Source of the DNA: Pseudomonas veronii
GTDB lineage: Bacteria > Pseudomonadota > Gammaproteobacteria > Pseudomonadales > Pseudomonadaceae
DNA length: 64,000 nucleotides
Assembly: GCF_001439695.1 (NCBI RefSeq)
Contig: NZ_JYLL01000032.1
Span: forward strand, 1-64,000
Reading direction: 5' to 3'
In this document: one piece after another, positions 61,550 through 64,000 of the stretch
Numbering within the stretch: position 1 is the stretch's first letter
How the letters are laid out: the number at the start of each line of letters is the position of its first letter
Made by a program: the position numbers and the translations under genes
The notes under the pieces: model-generated
What the model saw: only the letters and a program-made list of their open reading frames with translations
The model's database searches: none
What the model was told of the DNA's origin: nothing

Positions 61550-62920
61550 ATGCACACCGCAGAGCCAAACAAAATCGCCTTCATCGGCGTTGGAAATATG
61601 GGCCGGCCACTGGTGGAGCGTCTGCTGCTCGCCGGATACGAGGTTCAGGTGTATGACATCGACCCGACACGTGCGAGCTCCGTGATCGCTGCAGGTGCTC
61701 GCTGGAAGGCCACCCCCGCGCTGTGTGCCAGCGGTTGTGGGGTTGTCGTGACCTGCCTGCCCCTACCCCATCATGTGCTGGAAAACATGACCGGGCCGGA
61801 GGGTGCGCTGGCCGGGATGGCGGAAAATTCGGTATGGATCGATACCTCCACCACCGATTACCACAACACCCGGCATATCGCCGGACTGGCCCGACAAAAA
61901 CACATCCATAGCCTTGAAGCCCCGGTCAGCAATCTGTCGCATATGGGGGTGGATTTCGCCAATGTGTGTTTCTACATCGGTGGCGACAAAATCGGTTATC
62001 AATCAAGTCACAGCGTGCTGGAGACCATGGGCCGCAAGGCATTTTATGTAGGTGAGATCGGCACCGGGCAGTCCGTCAAGTTACTGACCAACCTGCTGTT
62101 TTACGCCGCCACCGCCGTGTGGGCCGAGTTGCTGGTGCTGGCCCGGGCCAATGAGATCCCGCTGCACTGGTTCTGGGATTTCGTAAAAACCTCCCGCGGT
62201 AACTGCTTTGTCAGCAATCAGTTGACCCCGTTTATGCTCGACGCCAGCTACGACCATTCGTGCACCCTGGAGATCACGGTCAAGGACATGAGCCTCACCG
62301 AGGCGCTGGCCGATGAGTTGGGGGTGGCGATGCCCTTGGGGCGGATCATCGCTGATCGTTATCGACAGGCCGGAGCGCGGTTCGACACTCAGGACAATCA
62401 CGTCAAGGTCGCAGCCTTGAGCGAACAGGAAAACAGCATTGCGCTTGCGCTGGCCGACTTCCAGGCACCCTCGCCCTACGGCGCCAATCGTAACTACCGA
62501 CACAGCGGCGCTTTTACCGAGGATGCCTTCGGCCGGATCACCCCCACACTGCCGGGAACGTTCCACTCCGGCATCCGGTTTACCGACAACCAAAAGATCA
62601 AGCTGGCGACGCATCTGGTGGAATTCCTCGCCTGTATCAACCGGGTCATCCTCGGGGAGGCCGCTGAAATTGGCGGCGCCATGGGCCTGTCGCCCTCGCT
62701 GGTCACCCAGGTCGTCAACTGGAGCTGCGGCCCTAGTTGGGTGGCCGAACACATGGACAGCTACGAGCCGTGCTTCGACAGCATCGCGGTAGTCGATCAA
62801 AAACGCCATGAGCTAAAGCTGAGCGTTATCAACCGGATTTTCCAACAATCGATCCTGGATGTTGCCATCTCGCCCCGCATGGCGGGTCTTTCCGAGGCCG
62901 AGGGGGTACTTGTGCCATGA
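61550..62920 (+). CDS. 3-hydroxyisobutyrate dehydrogenase-like enzyme with C-terminal extension
   Basis: 456-aa NAD(P)-binding beta-hydroxyacid dehydrogenase. GxGxxG in IAFIGVGNMGRPLVERLLLAGYEV, substrate-lysine motif GTGQSVKLLTNLLFYA. Typical members have about 295 aa. Here about 160 more residues follow, with a second helical block (LVEFLACINRVILGEAAEIGGAMGLSPSLVTQVVNWSCG) that resembles the family's C-terminal domain, as if duplicated. ATG 61550 with AGGAGAAGCGAT upstream, 22 bp behind the oxygenase. Stop overlaps the next start as ATGA. Confidence 0.82.
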   Translation: MHTAEPNKIAFIGVGNMGRPLVERLLLAGYEVQVYDIDPTRASSVIAAGARWKATPALCASGCGVVVTCLPLPHHVLENMTGPEGALAGMAENSVWIDTSTTDYHNTRHIAGLARQKHIHSLEAPVSNLSHMGVDFANVCFYIGGDKIGYQSSHSVLETMGRKAFYVGEIGTGQSVKLLTNLLFYAATAVWAELLVLARANEIPLHWFWDFVKTSRGNCFVSNQLTPFMLDASYDHSCTLEITVKDMSLTEALADELGVAMPLGRIIADRYRQAGARFDTQDNHVKVAALSEQENSIALALADFQAPSPYGANRNYRHSGAFTEDAFGRITPTLPGTFHSGIRFTDNQKIKLATHLVEFLACINRVILGEAAEIGGAMGLSPSLVTQVVNWSCGPSWVAEHMDSYEPCFDSIAVVDQKRHELKLSVINRIFQQSILDVAISPRMAGLSEAEGVLVP

Positions 62921-64000
62921 AAATAACGTCCATCAAGGTCTACCAGTTCGACGTCCCGCTCAAGGAAAAATACAGCCTCAGCGGCGGTCGCCTGCACTAT
63001 GCCGCGCTGGATTCCACCGTGGTCGTGATAGGTACCGACAGCGGTTTGCTGGGGGTGGGTGAAAGCTGCCCATGGGGCGCCACCTACCTGCCGGCCTATG
63101 CCAGAGGCGTACGGGCGGGGATCGATGAACTGGCGCCCCATCTGATGGGGGAAAACCCGTTGCACCTGGACCAGATCAACGAGCGGATGGACGTGATGCT
63201 GCCCGGGCACCCGTATGTGAAAGCGGCAATTGACCTGGCGTGCTGGGACATTCTCGGCAAGCACTGCAACCTCCCGTTGTATGCCCTGCTGGGGGGTAAG
63301 TTCCAGGACTCGATTGCCTTGCAGAGCAGCATTCCCACAGACAACCCCGACCTTATGGCCACACACCTGGCGGCCGCCCGACAGCAGGGTTACCGCACCC
63401 ATTCTTGCAAGGTCGGCACCGGTGTCGAAGAGGATGTAACGCGGATCAACTACCTGATTGCGCAGCGTTTGCCGGGCGAGGTGATTACGTTCGACGTCAA
63501 TCGTGCCTGGACGGTGGCCGATGCCGTCGCGGTGATGAACAGCGTGCAGGATCCTACGGTGTGTTTCGAACAGCCCTGTGAGTCCATGGATCAGTGCCGC
63601 GCCGTGCGCGAGCTGACTCGTAATCCGATTATCCTTGATGAGTCTATTGTGACCCTGGCAGACCTGGCGTATGCCCAACGCCATAACATCACTCAGGTCA
63701 TCGGGCTGAAAATCGGTCGGGTCGGTGGCTTGACCAAGGCCCGGCAACTGCGCGACTTCTGCATCCATCACGGAATCCAGATGAACATTGAGGACGTCGG
63801 CGGCACCTTGATTTCGGACAGCGCCGTCATGCATCTGGCCACCGCGACGCCAGCGCGTTTTCATCGCGCGAGCTGGAACTGCTGCCGGCACCACGATGTG
63901 CAATTGGCCACGGGTGGGTTCGATATTCGCCAGGGCCGCGCGTATGTACTGGACAGCCCGGGGCTGGGGCTCGAACTCGCCCCCCGGCATTTCGAATCAC
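62917..64000 (+). CDS. Enolase-superfamily (mandelate racemase/muconate lactonizing) enzyme, partial
   Basis: 361 codons are in the window and the frame stays open at its end, near the usual family length. Metal ligands D193 (FDVNRAW), E218 (CFEQPCE) and D241 (LDES) are present. Catalytic lysines K165 (SCKVG) and K265 (LKIGRVGG) lie on opposite faces. The first lysine of the KxK motif is Ser163. Such enzymes epimerise or eliminate at the alpha carbon of acids, amino acids or dipeptides. Fourth gene of the putative operon. Confidence 0.85.
   Translation, partial: MKITSIKVYQFDVPLKEKYSLSGGRLHYAALDSTVVVIGTDSGLLGVGESCPWGATYLPAYARGVRAGIDELAPHLMGENPLHLDQINERMDVMLPGHPYVKAAIDLACWDILGKHCNLPLYALLGGKFQDSIALQSSIPTDNPDLMATHLAAARQQGYRTHSCKVGTGVEEDVTRINYLIAQRLPGEVITFDVNRAWTVADAVAVMNSVQDPTVCFEQPCESMDQCRAVRELTRNPIILDESIVTLADLAYAQRHNITQVIGLKIGRVGGLTKARQLRDFCIHHGIQMNIEDVGGTLISDSAVMHLATATPARFHRASWNCCRHHDVQLATGGFDIRQGRAYVLDSPGLGLELAPRHFES

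Overview
This window looks like the chromosome of a Pseudomonas of the fluorescens group. The core gene orders murI-moeB-prmC-prfA-hemA and lolB-ispE-tRNA-Gln-prs-rplY-pth-ychF are typical of that genus. GC-rich codon use, REP palindromes and a plant-associated Hrp1-type type III secretion system (T3SS) agree with this. Species assignment is inference.

Layout. (1) 1-400: a possible IS terminus, REP palindromes and a 121-bp tandem duplication next to pagL. (2) 391-12852: housekeeping block covering lipid A deacylase, glutamate racemase, MoeB-like protein, PrmC/RF1, HemA, a TPR lipoprotein, LolB, IspE, tRNA-Gln, Prs, L25, Pth and YchF. (3) 13036-21336: a minus-strand amino-acid cluster with a cystathionine-gamma-synthase-family enzyme, permease, LysR, threonine-synthase-like enzyme and Lrp regulator, then a terminator, then homoserine dehydrogenase and an aldehyde dehydrogenase. 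It probably handles C4 amino acids such as homoserine. (4) 21897-40015: an apparently complete Hrp1/Rsp-type T3SS. A sigma-54 activator (HrpR/S-like) is expected to drive hrpL through a visible -24/-12 promoter. HrpL is then expected to drive three operons through visible hrp boxes: hrpA-B-hrcJ-hrpD-E, hrpF-G-hrcC-hrpT-V, and hrpJ-hrcV-hrpQ-hrcN-hrpO-P-hrcQRSTU. No harpin or effector gene is visible. (5) 40066-42161: a fosmidomycin-resistance-like MFS exporter, a small protein behind a highly structured leader, and tRNA-Met.

(6) From 42327: an integrated island with a tyrosine integrase directly behind tRNA-Met. It carries an overlapping four-gene operon (DUF3987 ATPase, small protein, integrase-domain protein, small protein), a repeat-rich 1.2-kb non-coding stretch, several unrecognised small genes, a Gabija-type defence pair (OLD-family nuclease plus UvrD-like helicase), a group II intron 3' remnant, a GHKL ATPase fused to a PD-(D/E)XK-like nuclease domain, and a GIY-YIG-like protein. 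The right island boundary was not found.

(7) 58801-64000: a compact putative small-molecule operon with a methyltransferase, an isopenicillin-N-synthase-like oxygenase, an elongated 3-hydroxyisobutyrate-dehydrogenase-like enzyme and an enolase-superfamily enzyme that runs off the window. An IS630-family element sits after codon 6 of the oxygenase gene. Removing it in silico with one TA copy restores a clean 309-codon reading frame, so this pathway may have been silenced recently.

The best candidates for undescribed biology are the GHKL-nuclease fusion, the IS-interrupted pathway, the structured leader at 41476-41640, and the DUF3987/recombinase module with its TGTCGCC repeats.
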